From assembly GCF_021173675.1 (NCBI RefSeq), contig NZ_JAIHON010000004.1, positions 310,001 to 374,000 of the forward strand: a DNA stretch of 64,000 nt, given 5' to 3'. Made by a program: the position numbers and the translations under genes. The notes under the pieces were generated by a model. The model was not told the origin of the DNA. It searched no databases and saw only the letters and a program-made list of their open reading frames with translations. The stretch comes from Streptomyces lincolnensis. GTDB lineage: Bacteria; Actinomycetota; Actinomycetes; Streptomycetales; Streptomycetaceae. The stretch's first letter is position 1; the number at the start of each line of letters is the position of its first letter. Positions 6,958 to 16,354 of the stretch are shown here, in pieces.

Positions 6958-8261
6958 CGGGACAGCTCCTCGACGAGGCGCTCCAGACGCTCGATCCGGT
7001 CGGCCTGGTCCTGCACAACGGGCAGGAGGGCGACCCCGAGAAGGTCGTAGCGCAGGGCGTCGATGCGTCCCTCTTCGTCGTAGGTGACGATCTCGGGAAG
7101 TGTCTCCGCGACCTCTTCGGCGATCAGGCCGAACTCGTCCCGCAGATAGTCGCCGCCCTCTTCCTTCGGGCGCCGGTCGTAGATGCGGGGACGTAGGGAC
7201 AGAACTGCATCGGGGTCGATGTCGATGTCCCTGATGTTCTGCTTGAAGCGGCGGGACGAGGTGTTCCGCGCGAAGGTCCCGTCGCCCTGCACCCACACCG
7301 CGTAGTACGTCCCGGAGCCGGAGACGCTGTCGTTGTGCACACGCTTCGTCCCGTTGGCCCACGAGATGGTGTCCCCGGCCTCCAAGTAGGACGAGTGGGA
7401 GTGGGACGCCGGGGTGAAGGTCGACGGCTTCGACGTGATGCTCGACCACGAGTGGGAGTGGGACGAGGGGGCGAATGTCGCCGGGACGCCGGTCAGATCC
7501 GACCAGGCGTGGCCGTGCGCGCTTGGGGCGAAACTCGTCGGCTTGCCGGTGACCTGCGACCAGTCGTGCGTGTGCGCGGAAGGCGGCAGGGAGGACGGCC
7601 GGTCGGTGATGTCCGCCCACAGGTGCGTGTGCGCGGACGGGGCGAACGTCGTGGGCTTGCCGGAGAGGGTGGACCAGCTCACGTTGGAAATGAGCGGGGT
7701 CCAGGCCGTGTCGTTCCAGAACTCGAAGGCGCTCGTGTCGGCGTTGTAGCCGATCTGGCCCAGGCGCGGAGAGGAGGGGCGCGTGGTGGTGTTCCACACC
7801 AGGATGCGGGACCCGACGAAGGGGCGAGTCCTGGTGATGTCGGCCGACGTGATCGAGGTGACGCTCGCGTTCACCGTGACCTGCGCCAGGGCCAGTTCGT
7901 AGATGCCCGTGTCAGTCTGGGTCAGGGCGGGAGGGGTCGTCGAGCCTGCGGTGCCCGCCTTCACCGCGAGGACGATGCTGTTCAGCGACGGGTCCAGGCG
8001 GAGGACCACGCGGTCGACCCGGACCGAAGTGCCGGCGGCCGATATCGTCACGACCTCGGTCGCGGTGGACTGCACCACGTGGCCACGCACGATCGCGAGT
8101 CCCGCCGACACGTTGAGGTTCATGCCGGACGACGCGGTGACCGCGAAGCCCGACCCGCCGAAGCTCGCGACGACGCCAGAGTCCTGGAACTCGCGGAACA
8201 TCTGGCTGTACTGCGTCTCGGTGACGACCTGGGCGTCAAAGGGGTAGGACGTGATTGCCAA
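6954..8261 (-). CDS. Tail fibre/receptor-binding protein with C-terminal peptidase S74 chaperone, 435 aa
   Basis: The N-terminus (MAITSYPFDAQVVTETQYSQ) is the baseplate-attachment type common in actinophage minor tail proteins. Residues ~200-300 carry five tandem copies of a ~23-residue unit with the core KPTTFAPSAHTH (variants RPSSLPPSAHTH, KPTSFAPSAHGH, VPATFAPSSHSH, KPSTFTPASHSH), a fibre repeat. The C-terminus is an intramolecular chaperone autoprocessing (S74) domain: SSRRFKQNI near 333-341 supplies the Ser and Lys of the self-cleavage dyad, followed by LRDEFGLIAEEVAE and a trimeric coiled coil (QADRIERLERLVEEL). It should trimerise, fold, and cleave itself. Adsorption specificity probably lies here or in the preceding gene. 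Confidence 0.88.
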   Translation of the reverse strand: MAITSYPFDAQVVTETQYSQMFREFQDSGVVASFGGSGFAVTASSGMNLNVSAGLAIVRGHVVQSTATEVVTISAAGTSVRVDRVVLRLDPSLNSIVLAVKAGTAGSTTPPALTQTDTGIYELALAQVTVNASVTSITSADITRTRPFVGSRILVWNTTTRPSSPRLGQIGYNADTSAFEFWNDTAWTPLISNVSWSTLSGKPTTFAPSAHTHLWADITDRPSSLPPSAHTHDWSQVTGKPTSFAPSAHGHAWSDLTGVPATFAPSSHSHSWSSITSKPSTFTPASHSHSSYLEAGDTISWANGTKRVHNDSVSGSGTYYAVWVQGDGTFARNTSSRRFKQNIRDIDIDPDAVLSLRPRIYDRRPKEEGGDYLRDEFGLIAEEVAETLPEIVTYDEEGRIDALRYDLLGVALLPVVQDQADRIERLERLVEELSR

Positions 8262-8273
8262 AGAGGGGACTCC

Positions 8274-10730
8274 TTAGAGGGCCGCGCCCGCATCCTCGAC
8301 GACCAGCATCGACAGGGAGCCCGGCAGGTAGCGGACCATGCCGTATGTCGCTGCGGCCCGGCGGGTGTTGAGCGCGACGCCGACCGTGATCGGTCCGGCC
8401 GGGGGGTTGTTGATGTAGCAATTGATGTCGAGGCCGGTCGCCGTGTTCGAGTCGTCGTCGAAGGTCGTGCTGAAGGCGTCGCCGACGAGCGTGTTCGAGG
8501 TGGTGACTGTCGTTCCGGCCGCCCACCGGACGGTGGTGTACGCGCCTTGCTTGGCGTAGCGGAGGGTGGTGCTGTCGCCTGTGCCGTCCGTGTCGACGGC
8601 CGCGATTCGAAGAACGACCTTGTAGCAGCGGCCTGCCTCGGCCGTGAACTGCTGCGTGTAGACCATGGTGGCCGTGTCGCCGATGTACGACGTGGTGGAG
8701 AGGGTCTGCATGGCGACGACGCCCTTGGCAGCCTTCTCGTTGTGCGCCGAGGTGCGCCAAGCGGTCCAGCCCGCCGCGTCGTTGCCCGTGCGCGTCCACT
8801 CTTCGACCGTGGTTGGGCTCAGCCGTAGCCACGTCTGGTGGGCGAAGGTGCTGCCGACAGGGTGGACGGTTCGCAGCGTGCCGTACTTGCCCCCGGTACC
8901 GAAGGCCCATCCGCCGGCAGCGGCCTCCGTCTCGTTCATCGTCAGCGTGGACACGCCGAAGGGGTACGTGCTGGGCAGAGAGCCTTGCGTGTAGTTCGCG
9001 GGAATGAGCTGGTTGTCGAAGCCGGTCTGCCGCCAGGGGGACCAGCCTGCCCCGCTGCCCGCGCGCATCCACGTCTCGGGCGTGGTTGCGCCGGAAACGC
9101 GGTGCCAAGTCTGGGTGGCGTCGCCGCGCAGCCTCCGTGTGACGAGGATTCCCCACTTGCCCCCGAAGTCCCAGCCGCCGGACGTGGCTTCCGCGTCGGT
9201 CAGGTAGAGGGTCGAGGTCCCCTCCGGGTAGGAGGCCACCGCGGTCGATTGGGTGACGGCTGTGGCAGTCAGCTGGTGGTCGAAGCCGACCTGCCGCCAG
9301 GGGGACCAGCCGCTCGCGTTTCCGCCTCGAACCCACATCTCCTGGGCGGTGGTGTTCTGGTGTACCCGGCGCCACGTTTGCGTGGCATCGCCGCCAGACC
9401 ACGTGCGGGTGGTGACGTACCCCCACTTGCCGCCGAAGTCCCAGCCGCCCGACGTGGCGGCGCTGGCACTCAGGTAGAACTCGACCGCCTCGTTCTCCGG
9501 ATAGCCGGTGGGCGGTGTCGCCTGCGTGATGCCGCCAGGGTCGATGACTCGGGCACCGGGAGGGGTGGCCTCCGAGTTGCGCTCCAGTGAAGAGACCCGC
9601 GACTCCAAGTCCTTCTGCGCGAAGGCGGCAGCCGCTTCGGAAGAGAGGGGGGCCGGGTCGCCCAGGGTGGCGCCGAGCCGGTAACCGTCCGAGTCGACCT
9701 TGAGGACCATGCCCGTGACGACGGCCGCCATCTCTGCGCCGCCTACGATCACGGACACCCGGTCGCCGAGGAACCAGTCCCGCCCGAAGTCAAGCGCACT
9801 GTCTTCCATCGGTACGGCCTGCGCCGCCTTGATGGTCGCGCCGCCATCGGCAAGGGCTTCGGTGCCCTTCTGCGTCAGCTCGGCCGTGTCTGTCGAAGAT
9901 CGCTCGTCGATGAACTCCTCAATCCGGCGGCCCCAGTCCGTCTCGGCCGCGATCGAGTCCGCGCTGTCGACGCCGACGAACAGACGGTTCGACCCGTCTC
10001 CGTCGCCGCCCACGATTACCCGCGTCTTGGCTGGTGTCGAGACCGACACCCGCTGTCCTGCGAGGGTGTTGTTCACGACGCCGAGGCGGGCTTCTGCCGT
10101 GCGGTCGGCGACCGCGTACGTCTCGAAGACGAGGTTCGAGCCCCGCTGGACGATGCGGAAGCCGAGGCCCGCAGGCTCGGCCAGTTCCTTGCACAGCTCG
10201 CCGAGCTGCTGGAAGCGGGCGGACTTGCTGAGGATTGAGCCCCTCGCGCCGTTCGTGCCCATGGTGAGTCCGGTCCGGCGCCGGGTGGCCGGGGCTCCCG
10301 GACCGCAGTTCGCGTTGACGTAGTAGTGCATGAGCGACTCGGCCGTGTCGGTCCGGTCGTCGTAGGCGCGACTCTGTGTGGCAGCGTCCCCGTTGGCCGG
10401 TTCGGGCCAGGCGAGCATGTCCGCCAGGATGATTGTGTCGTCAACGCCTTCGACGGTCAGCGTGCCGAGAGGGTCCGTTGCGGTGACGGCGTTCTCCGTC
10501 TTCGTCACCGGCCCTGAGAAGAGAACGTCTGTAGGGCCAGTCACGATGATGCCGGCGCCGGGCGTGGACAGGACGGCGGCGAGCGGATGCTCGGCGTTCA
10601 GCGACAGCTTCCAAGTGCCGACGTTGTTGTGTACGTCCTCCGCGTCCATCGTCAGGAGATCCGCGGGGATGGCACCGACGCGGGTCAGTGTCTTGTCGCG
10701 CACCTCGACGAGGAGATCCTCTTGCCGCAC
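8274..10730 (-). CDS. Tail-associated protein (Tal-like) with three pyocin-knob-like repeats, 818 aa
   Basis: The first ~390 residues resemble the siphophage tail-hub protein that follows the distal tail protein. Three repeats of about 90 residues start near 425, 514 and 604; each has SGGWDFGGKWG (third copy AGGWAFGTGGKYG), then a TQTWxRV-type strand and GWSPWRQ. This is the pattern of pyocin-knob-like modules of tail fibres, so binding of cell-surface glycans is likely. The last ~170 residues form a Thr/Gly-rich beta-sandwich-like domain. I prefer GTG 10730, which overlaps the previous stop as TAGTG with GGTGGTGA upstream; GTG 10745 would add five residues. Confidence 0.8.
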   Translation of the reverse strand: MRQEDLLVEVRDKTLTRVGAIPADLLTMDAEDVHNNVGTWKLSLNAEHPLAAVLSTPGAGIIVTGPTDVLFSGPVTKTENAVTATDPLGTLTVEGVDDTIILADMLAWPEPANGDAATQSRAYDDRTDTAESLMHYYVNANCGPGAPATRRRTGLTMGTNGARGSILSKSARFQQLGELCKELAEPAGLGFRIVQRGSNLVFETYAVADRTAEARLGVVNNTLAGQRVSVSTPAKTRVIVGGDGDGSNRLFVGVDSADSIAAETDWGRRIEEFIDERSSTDTAELTQKGTEALADGGATIKAAQAVPMEDSALDFGRDWFLGDRVSVIVGGAEMAAVVTGMVLKVDSDGYRLGATLGDPAPLSSEAAAAFAQKDLESRVSSLERNSEATPPGARVIDPGGITQATPPTGYPENEAVEFYLSASAATSGGWDFGGKWGYVTTRTWSGGDATQTWRRVHQNTTAQEMWVRGGNASGWSPWRQVGFDHQLTATAVTQSTAVASYPEGTSTLYLTDAEATSGGWDFGGKWGILVTRRLRGDATQTWHRVSGATTPETWMRAGSGAGWSPWRQTGFDNQLIPANYTQGSLPSTYPFGVSTLTMNETEAAAGGWAFGTGGKYGTLRTVHPVGSTFAHQTWLRLSPTTVEEWTRTGNDAAGWTAWRTSAHNEKAAKGVVAMQTLSTTSYIGDTATMVYTQQFTAEAGRCYKVVLRIAAVDTDGTGDSTTLRYAKQGAYTTVRWAAGTTVTTSNTLVGDAFSTTFDDDSNTATGLDINCYINNPPAGPITVGVALNTRRAAATYGMVRYLPGSLSMLVVEDAGAAL

Positions 10731-11578
10731 TAGATCACCACCCACTTACGAGGCCGCCACGAGCACACGATCTTCGATGCGGACGTGGTGTTGAGAAGCG
10801 AGGCCGTCGCCGTCGAGACACCGGGCAGGACTGACCAGAACTGAGGGGCGGCAGCCAGGGACGCGTACCGGTTCGCTCCGGTGCTGTCCTTGACCGTGCC
10901 CGCCCCCATGTCGACGATCAGCTTCTGTCCGGCCGTGAGCGTCCCCGTCCAGTGCAGGGTCTTGCCGGCGGGGCTGACGGCCTTGAAGTTGTCGCCCGGC
11001 CCAGTCACCTCCCACACGGGGAAGGCGCTTACGTCGCCCTCGTTCGAGAGCTGCACGGAACCCATCGCCTGTGACGAGGCGAGCGGTATGGACGACATGG
11101 ACGACAGGAACGCGCCTGCCGTCGCCCCGCCGATCGCGACCGTCTGCGGGGACTCGGCGAGGAAGTACGGGCTCGGCGCCCGCAGGGTGATGACCGTCTG
11201 AACGTCACGTGCGCCCGCGCCCGCGTCCATCTCGCCGCCCCCGATCCACGCAACCGACGTGGACCAGCGCGCCCCCTTGTTGTCGACGTACGTCAGGGTG
11301 AGGCCGCTCTCGTCCGCGAGGACCCGCGCGAGGCGGGTCACCAGTTCGGACAGGTGCTCCCGGTCCCGCCCCACGATGTCGAGGGGGATGTCGATGTCGC
11401 GGGGGAGGACGCGCCGCCCACGGTAGGCGGCGCCGTCCCCTGCACCTTCGAGCCACTGAACGGAGAGCTGGGGCAGGCCCAGGCCGGTTGCCCCTGCGAG
11501 TGCCTGAAACCCCAGTCCCCCCGCTTCGAACCCGTCCAGGCTGAGCCTGTCCGAGGACGAACTCAGTTCCAGCTTCAC
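10730..11578 (-). CDS. Distal tail protein (Dit-like), 282 aa
   Basis: Lies immediately after the tape measure gene, where siphoviruses of Gram-positive hosts encode Dit. Features: N-terminal belt domain with RVLPRDIDIPLDIVGRDREHLSEL, then VTRLARVLADESGLTLTYVD, and a C-terminal beta-rich galectin-like half (PVWEVTGPGDNFKAV, LHWTGTLTAGQKLIVDMGAG). It would form the hexameric ring joining tail tube to fibre hub. Length is typical. The start overlaps the tape measure stop by 4 nt. Confidence 0.85.
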   Translation of the reverse strand: MKLELSSSSDRLSLDGFEAGGLGFQALAGATGLGLPQLSVQWLEGAGDGAAYRGRRVLPRDIDIPLDIVGRDREHLSELVTRLARVLADESGLTLTYVDNKGARWSTSVAWIGGGEMDAGAGARDVQTVITLRAPSPYFLAESPQTVAIGGATAGAFLSSMSSIPLASSQAMGSVQLSNEGDVSAFPVWEVTGPGDNFKAVSPAGKTLHWTGTLTAGQKLIVDMGAGTVKDSTGANRYASLAAAPQFWSVLPGVSTATASLLNTTSASKIVCSWRPRKWVVI

Positions 11579-14500
11579 CAGCCGACCATCCTTGCCCGCG
11601 AGGCAGCCGCGAACAGCTCCTCCTCGGACGAGAGGGAGCTTCCGGAACCTGCGTAGTAGTTGAGAACCTTCGTCACGGCCTGGCCCGAGCCAGCCACCGA
11701 GAGGCCGCCGGAGACAGCGGCTGTGACCTCGCGCGACGCCCCTGAAGTGGCGCTCTCAGCAAGGGCGTTGGTCGCCCGTTCGACTCGCCCGCGCTCGTCC
11801 ATGACGCCGAGGCCGAAGCCCTTGCCGACGAAGTTGCCGAGCTTGCGGAAGAGGCGGCTCGGGCTGTGGATGTCCAGCGCCTTCTTGATCGCGTCGACCA
11901 TGGCGTCCGCGATCTTGAGCATCTGCTTCTCGATCGCGTCTTGCTGGGCTTCCAGACCCCGGACGAGGCCCTCGGCCGCCTGAATCCCCGCGTCGTACAT
12001 GTAGTGCGAGGCGGTGGACCCGGCCTTCGTGGCGTACTTCTCCAGCTCCGATTGGAGAGCGTTGATCTCGGACACACCAGATGCGCCCGCGTTGGCGATG
12101 GCCTCGGCTGCGGCGAGTCCGGCTTCCGGTCCGGCCATGGCGATCTGGTCGAACGTCGTCTGATTCAGCCCGAGCGACTTGAGCTTCTTGAGCACGGCCG
12201 CGAACCGCTTGGCTTCCTCGACCGCGTTCTTCAGCGAGTTCGAGATCCCGGTGAAGGTGGCGTCATCGACCTTCGTCACGTCGCCCGTGTCGATGACCCG
12301 GTCCGCAACCTGCTTCGCGTAATCGGCCATCTGCTCGCGGAGCTTGTCGAGCTTGTCCCGCGCCGCTTCGAGCTTCTTGGCCCCGGTCTCCCACTGGGCG
12401 GCCAGCTTGAGAAGCTGAGTCCGGTCCTTGTTGATCCGGTCCTTGAGGCCCTTCGAGGCGTTCTTCGGGATCTTCGCCGTCAGCTCGTTGAGCGACTTCT
12501 TGACGCTGTCGTACTGCGACTCAAGGCCCTTGATCAGGCCCTTGATGATGAGCTGACCCGCGTTGTAGAGGAGCTTGGCGTCCTTGGGCGCCGGGCCCTT
12601 CCAGTCCGTGAGCTTGCTCGTCAGGTCGCCCAAGGTTGACTTGACCGAGCTGAACATCGACTTCAGACCGTCGATCAGGCCGGTGATGATCTTCTTACCG
12701 GCGTCGACAAGCAGGGACTTCGCATCGGAGAAGATCTGCTTGATGTTCTGCGGGAGATCCTTGACGAACTTCACGCAGTCGGCGACCTTCTCAGAGAAGA
12801 TCTTCTTGACTGCTTCCCAGGCGGTACCCGCCTCGGACTTGATCTTTGCCCAGGTTTCGCCGAAGAACTTGATGATCGCCTGCAATGCCGCGCCCGGAGC
12901 GTTCTTCAGGGCCGTCATGAAATTGGCGAAGTTGGTCTTCGTCGCATTCCAGGCGTTGACTGCGGCCGTCTTCACGGCGGTCCAGGAGTTGTCCCAAAGG
13001 CTCTTGATCGCGGTCAGGAGCTTCTTTCCGGCGCCGAGAATTCCGACACTCAGGAAGATTTGGAACAGGCCCTTGATGGTGTCCCAGAGGCCGGAGAGGA
13101 ACGTCTTGACGCCGCTCCACATCTGCTTCAGACCGTCGAGGGCCATTCCCCAGTCGCCCGTTATCAGGCCGACGAAGATGCCTACGATCGTCGTGAAGTA
13201 GCCGACGATGTAGTCCCAGACGCCGACGAAGATGTCCTTCAGTCCGGTAAGGACATTGGCCACCCCGTCGATCGCCATGACGAGCGTGTCGAGGAACAGG
13301 CCCGCGACGAACTCGATCGCTGGTGCCAGGATCGGCATCAGGAAATTGACGAGCGCGAGCAGTCCTTCGAGGAGAGGCTGAACGGCCTCCATGACCCTGC
13401 CGAACGCTTCCGCGATCAGCGGCAGGAACTCGGCGGCGAGCGACTGAACCACTGGGATCAGCGGAAGGATCGCGGCCGTGAGGATCTGCAACAGGATCTC
13501 GATGACCGGCTGAAGCGCGGCCGACATCGCGGCCAGCGTCTCGACGATGATCGGGATGATCGGAGCGAGACCCGCAACGAGCGCGTCGACCAGAGGGACG
13601 ACGGCCTCGACCACGGTCATGATGAGCGGGGCCAGCGCGGCGACGACGCCGCCCAGGGCCTCGCCCAGGAGACCGATCAGGGGCTCGATCGCCGGGGCCA
13701 GCATCGTGAACGCCTCGGAGAGAGGCGTCAGGACTGCCGCGACCAGCGGGCCGAGCATCGTCAGGAACGCGCCGACCAGGGAGAGAGCCGCGCCGAGGGC
13801 CTGGCCGAGCGGGGCCAGCGCCGGGGCGAGGGCTTCCACCGCGGCCTGGACGCCATCGAAGAGGGCGTAGAGCCCGACGAACACCTCGGGCTGGTTTAGC
13901 GCGGCAGCGATGCCGCCCAGAGCGGTGCCGAGGATCGTGCCGACCTGTGGCAGAAGCACGGTCAGCTGGGTGGCGAACTCGCTGAAGAACGCCTTCACTT
14001 CAGCCCCGCCGACCGAGGCCATGTTCGACATCGCCTCGTGGGCTGCGGAGAAGAGGCCGACGAGCTTGGCCTGTACGCCACTGCTGTCGACGGCCTCGTG
14101 GACCCCGGCGAGGGTCTGGCGGACCATTCCGAGCGTGGAGCCGCCAGCCTCATTGGCTGCGCGGGAGATGCCGGCGAAGATGCCGCCCACCTCGTACAAG
14201 ATCCCGCCGAGATCCTTCAGGGCCTGAATGCCCTGGTCGATCTCCTCGCGAAGACCCGACTCGCCCTTCTTGTTGAGCCAGGCGTTCGCCTTTTCGGAGA
14301 CGTTGACGAACCACTGCGCGAGCTGGGGGAGATAGCCTGCGCCGACCTCTCCCAGAATCTTGATCATGTTCGCCCAGGTGGCAGTGCCACCCGTGGCGAT
14401 GTCGATCGACTTCGAGAGGTCGTCGAACATGCCGCCCAAAGCAGGGGCGACAGTGGAATGAATCGCGGTGGCGAATCCGCCGAAGAACTGGCCGAGTTGC

Positions 14501-16350
14501 GTCGAGGTCTTCCCGAACCCGGCTTCAAGCTCGGGTATGAGGGTGTCGATCAGCTCCCGGATCGGCGCCTTGGCCTTGGCCCAGAAGTTCTCGCTGATCA
14601 GATTCTGAAGCTCGGAGAACTTGCCCTTTACTTCGGGTAGAACCTTGTTGAAGTCCTTGAAGGCGGCAACCGTAACGCCAAGGCCGATTGCCATTCCGCC
14701 GAGAATTCCCGGCAGGGCGAGGGAAGTTGCCCCGATCTGCGCCAGTGATGCGGACAGCGTGAAGAGGTTCGAGGCAGCGCTGATACCCCACCCCGACAGG
14801 CCCGCTATCGCGGTCGCCAGGGTGCCGATGATCGGCGCCGACCGGTCGAGGTTCTTGATCGAGTTGCCGAGGCGCTCGAACATGTCGCCCAGGACCCGGG
14901 AGCCCGACAGGGCTTGCAGCATGGCCGTAGCCGATGCGGCGGCCGAGAGCTTCACGCGCGGGACCAGCTCGACGATCCGGTCCCGCGAGAGGGTCGCCAT
15001 GTGCGCGATCGTCGCGAGGATGCCCGCGCGGGAGACCTCGGGCTCGATCTTCGCCTTGAGGCCGTCGATCTTCTCCTGAAGGTCTTCGACGTCCCGCTCG
15101 ACCTTGCGCTTCTCCATCGCGTCCAGCTCGGGCGTGATCTTCGCCTTCAGCTCCCGCATCTGCTCGAAGGAGGCTTCGAGCTGCCGCTTCGTCTGCGCGA
15201 CCATCTGCTTGTCGAGCTTCGGCCGGACCCTGATCGCGTCCATCTGAGCCTGAATCTCGTCGCGCGCGTTCTGCGCGGCTTCGCGATCCGCGGTGACCTT
15301 CGCCGTGATCTCGGCGTTGAGAATGGCCTTCAGGTCGGCTTGGGCGGTCAGGAGAGACCGCTTGTCCATCTTGACCTTGATCTCTTCCCGGCCCATTTCG
15401 GCGAGCTGGTTTTCGAGCTGCTTCAGCGCGCCCTCGACTGAGGACATCGACTTCTTGTCGACCTGAAGGTCAAGGGTCAGGTGCTTCTCAAGGCGGGCCC
15501 GCGCCTTCTGGAGAGACTTCTCGTCCATCTTGACCGAGAGGTCGATCTCCTTGAACTTCGCGAGTTCCGCGTCGATCCGCGCGATAGCGGCCTTTACCGA
15601 GTTCGAGGAGCGGGGGTCGAACTTCAGCTCCAGGCGGAGAAGCTGTTCCAGCTTCTTGCGTTCGGCTTCGAGGGATTCCTGATCGAGCTTGACCTTGATG
15701 TCGACGGCGCGAAGGTCGGAAAGCTCGCGGTCGATCTGGCTGATGGCCGCCTGAATGGAGGACTGCGAGTCCTTGTCGACCCGAAGCGTGATGCTCCGGA
15801 TCTCGTCGAGGCGCTCCTCGAACATGTCGACGGCCGCGTTCAGGTCGTCGGTGTTGATGCCGATCTCGACATCGGTCTCGCCGAGGGCCTCGATCGCGGC
15901 GCGCACCTTGGCAACGGCCGCCATGACGGAGCCCTGCGAGTCGAGGTTCACGCCGACGTGCAGGTCCCCAAGCTCGGACTGTGCGTCCTGACCGGCCTGG
16001 CGAGCGGCCTGCACCAGCTGCCGGCCGCTCGCGTTGAACACGATCTTGTGGCTGTTCGCCCGCTGCTGGTATGCCTGCGCGGCCTTCCTGACCTCGGAGG
16101 CCATGCCGGTCAAGTCGAGCTTCGTGTAGAAGCGGATCTTGCGGGAATCGGTCTTCTTGTTGTCCGCGTTGATCGAGCGGACAATTTCGAGAACGTCCGC
16201 GCGGGCACCGGACGCGTCGGCCTTCGTGCGGATCGTAAGCGCGAGATCGTTCTCGATCTTTTCGAGCTTCTTCTTAAGGTCTTCCTTGAACTCGGAAGTA
16301 TCCGGCATGACCTTGACCGCGATCCGGCCGACTATGTTCGCGTCCGACAC
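11575..16350 (-). CDS. Tape measure protein, 1591 aa
   Basis: Longest prophage gene, between tail chaperones and Dit. I start it at GTG 16350 (VSDANIVGRIAVKVMPDTSE) because GGAGGT lies 6 nt upstream; extension to 16566 would give Arg-rich shadow sequence. Residues ~30-480 are charged, alpha-helical and built of repeats of about 40 residues with alternating LxVDKxS and KVKMDxxSL phrases. Hydrophobic segments follow (about 550-640 and 930-1130, with LAPLIMTVVEAVVPLVDALV), then a helical C-terminus with KALDIHSPSRLFRKLG, a motif common near the end of actinophage tape measures. At 0.15 nm per residue the length implies a tail near 240 nm, an estimate only. Confidence 0.93.
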   Translation of the reverse strand: MSDANIVGRIAVKVMPDTSEFKEDLKKKLEKIENDLALTIRTKADASGARADVLEIVRSINADNKKTDSRKIRFYTKLDLTGMASEVRKAAQAYQQRANSHKIVFNASGRQLVQAARQAGQDAQSELGDLHVGVNLDSQGSVMAAVAKVRAAIEALGETDVEIGINTDDLNAAVDMFEERLDEIRSITLRVDKDSQSSIQAAISQIDRELSDLRAVDIKVKLDQESLEAERKKLEQLLRLELKFDPRSSNSVKAAIARIDAELAKFKEIDLSVKMDEKSLQKARARLEKHLTLDLQVDKKSMSSVEGALKQLENQLAEMGREEIKVKMDKRSLLTAQADLKAILNAEITAKVTADREAAQNARDEIQAQMDAIRVRPKLDKQMVAQTKRQLEASFEQMRELKAKITPELDAMEKRKVERDVEDLQEKIDGLKAKIEPEVSRAGILATIAHMATLSRDRIVELVPRVKLSAAASATAMLQALSGSRVLGDMFERLGNSIKNLDRSAPIIGTLATAIAGLSGWGISAASNLFTLSASLAQIGATSLALPGILGGMAIGLGVTVAAFKDFNKVLPEVKGKFSELQNLISENFWAKAKAPIRELIDTLIPELEAGFGKTSTQLGQFFGGFATAIHSTVAPALGGMFDDLSKSIDIATGGTATWANMIKILGEVGAGYLPQLAQWFVNVSEKANAWLNKKGESGLREEIDQGIQALKDLGGILYEVGGIFAGISRAANEAGGSTLGMVRQTLAGVHEAVDSSGVQAKLVGLFSAAHEAMSNMASVGGAEVKAFFSEFATQLTVLLPQVGTILGTALGGIAAALNQPEVFVGLYALFDGVQAAVEALAPALAPLGQALGAALSLVGAFLTMLGPLVAAVLTPLSEAFTMLAPAIEPLIGLLGEALGGVVAALAPLIMTVVEAVVPLVDALVAGLAPIIPIIVETLAAMSAALQPVIEILLQILTAAILPLIPVVQSLAAEFLPLIAEAFGRVMEAVQPLLEGLLALVNFLMPILAPAIEFVAGLFLDTLVMAIDGVANVLTGLKDIFVGVWDYIVGYFTTIVGIFVGLITGDWGMALDGLKQMWSGVKTFLSGLWDTIKGLFQIFLSVGILGAGKKLLTAIKSLWDNSWTAVKTAAVNAWNATKTNFANFMTALKNAPGAALQAIIKFFGETWAKIKSEAGTAWEAVKKIFSEKVADCVKFVKDLPQNIKQIFSDAKSLLVDAGKKIITGLIDGLKSMFSSVKSTLGDLTSKLTDWKGPAPKDAKLLYNAGQLIIKGLIKGLESQYDSVKKSLNELTAKIPKNASKGLKDRINKDRTQLLKLAAQWETGAKKLEAARDKLDKLREQMADYAKQVADRVIDTGDVTKVDDATFTGISNSLKNAVEEAKRFAAVLKKLKSLGLNQTTFDQIAMAGPEAGLAAAEAIANAGASGVSEINALQSELEKYATKAGSTASHYMYDAGIQAAEGLVRGLEAQQDAIEKQMLKIADAMVDAIKKALDIHSPSRLFRKLGNFVGKGFGLGVMDERGRVERATNALAESATSGASREVTAAVSGGLSVAGSGQAVTKVLNYYAGSGSSLSSEEELFAAASRARMVGW

Positions 16351-16354
16351 CCAG

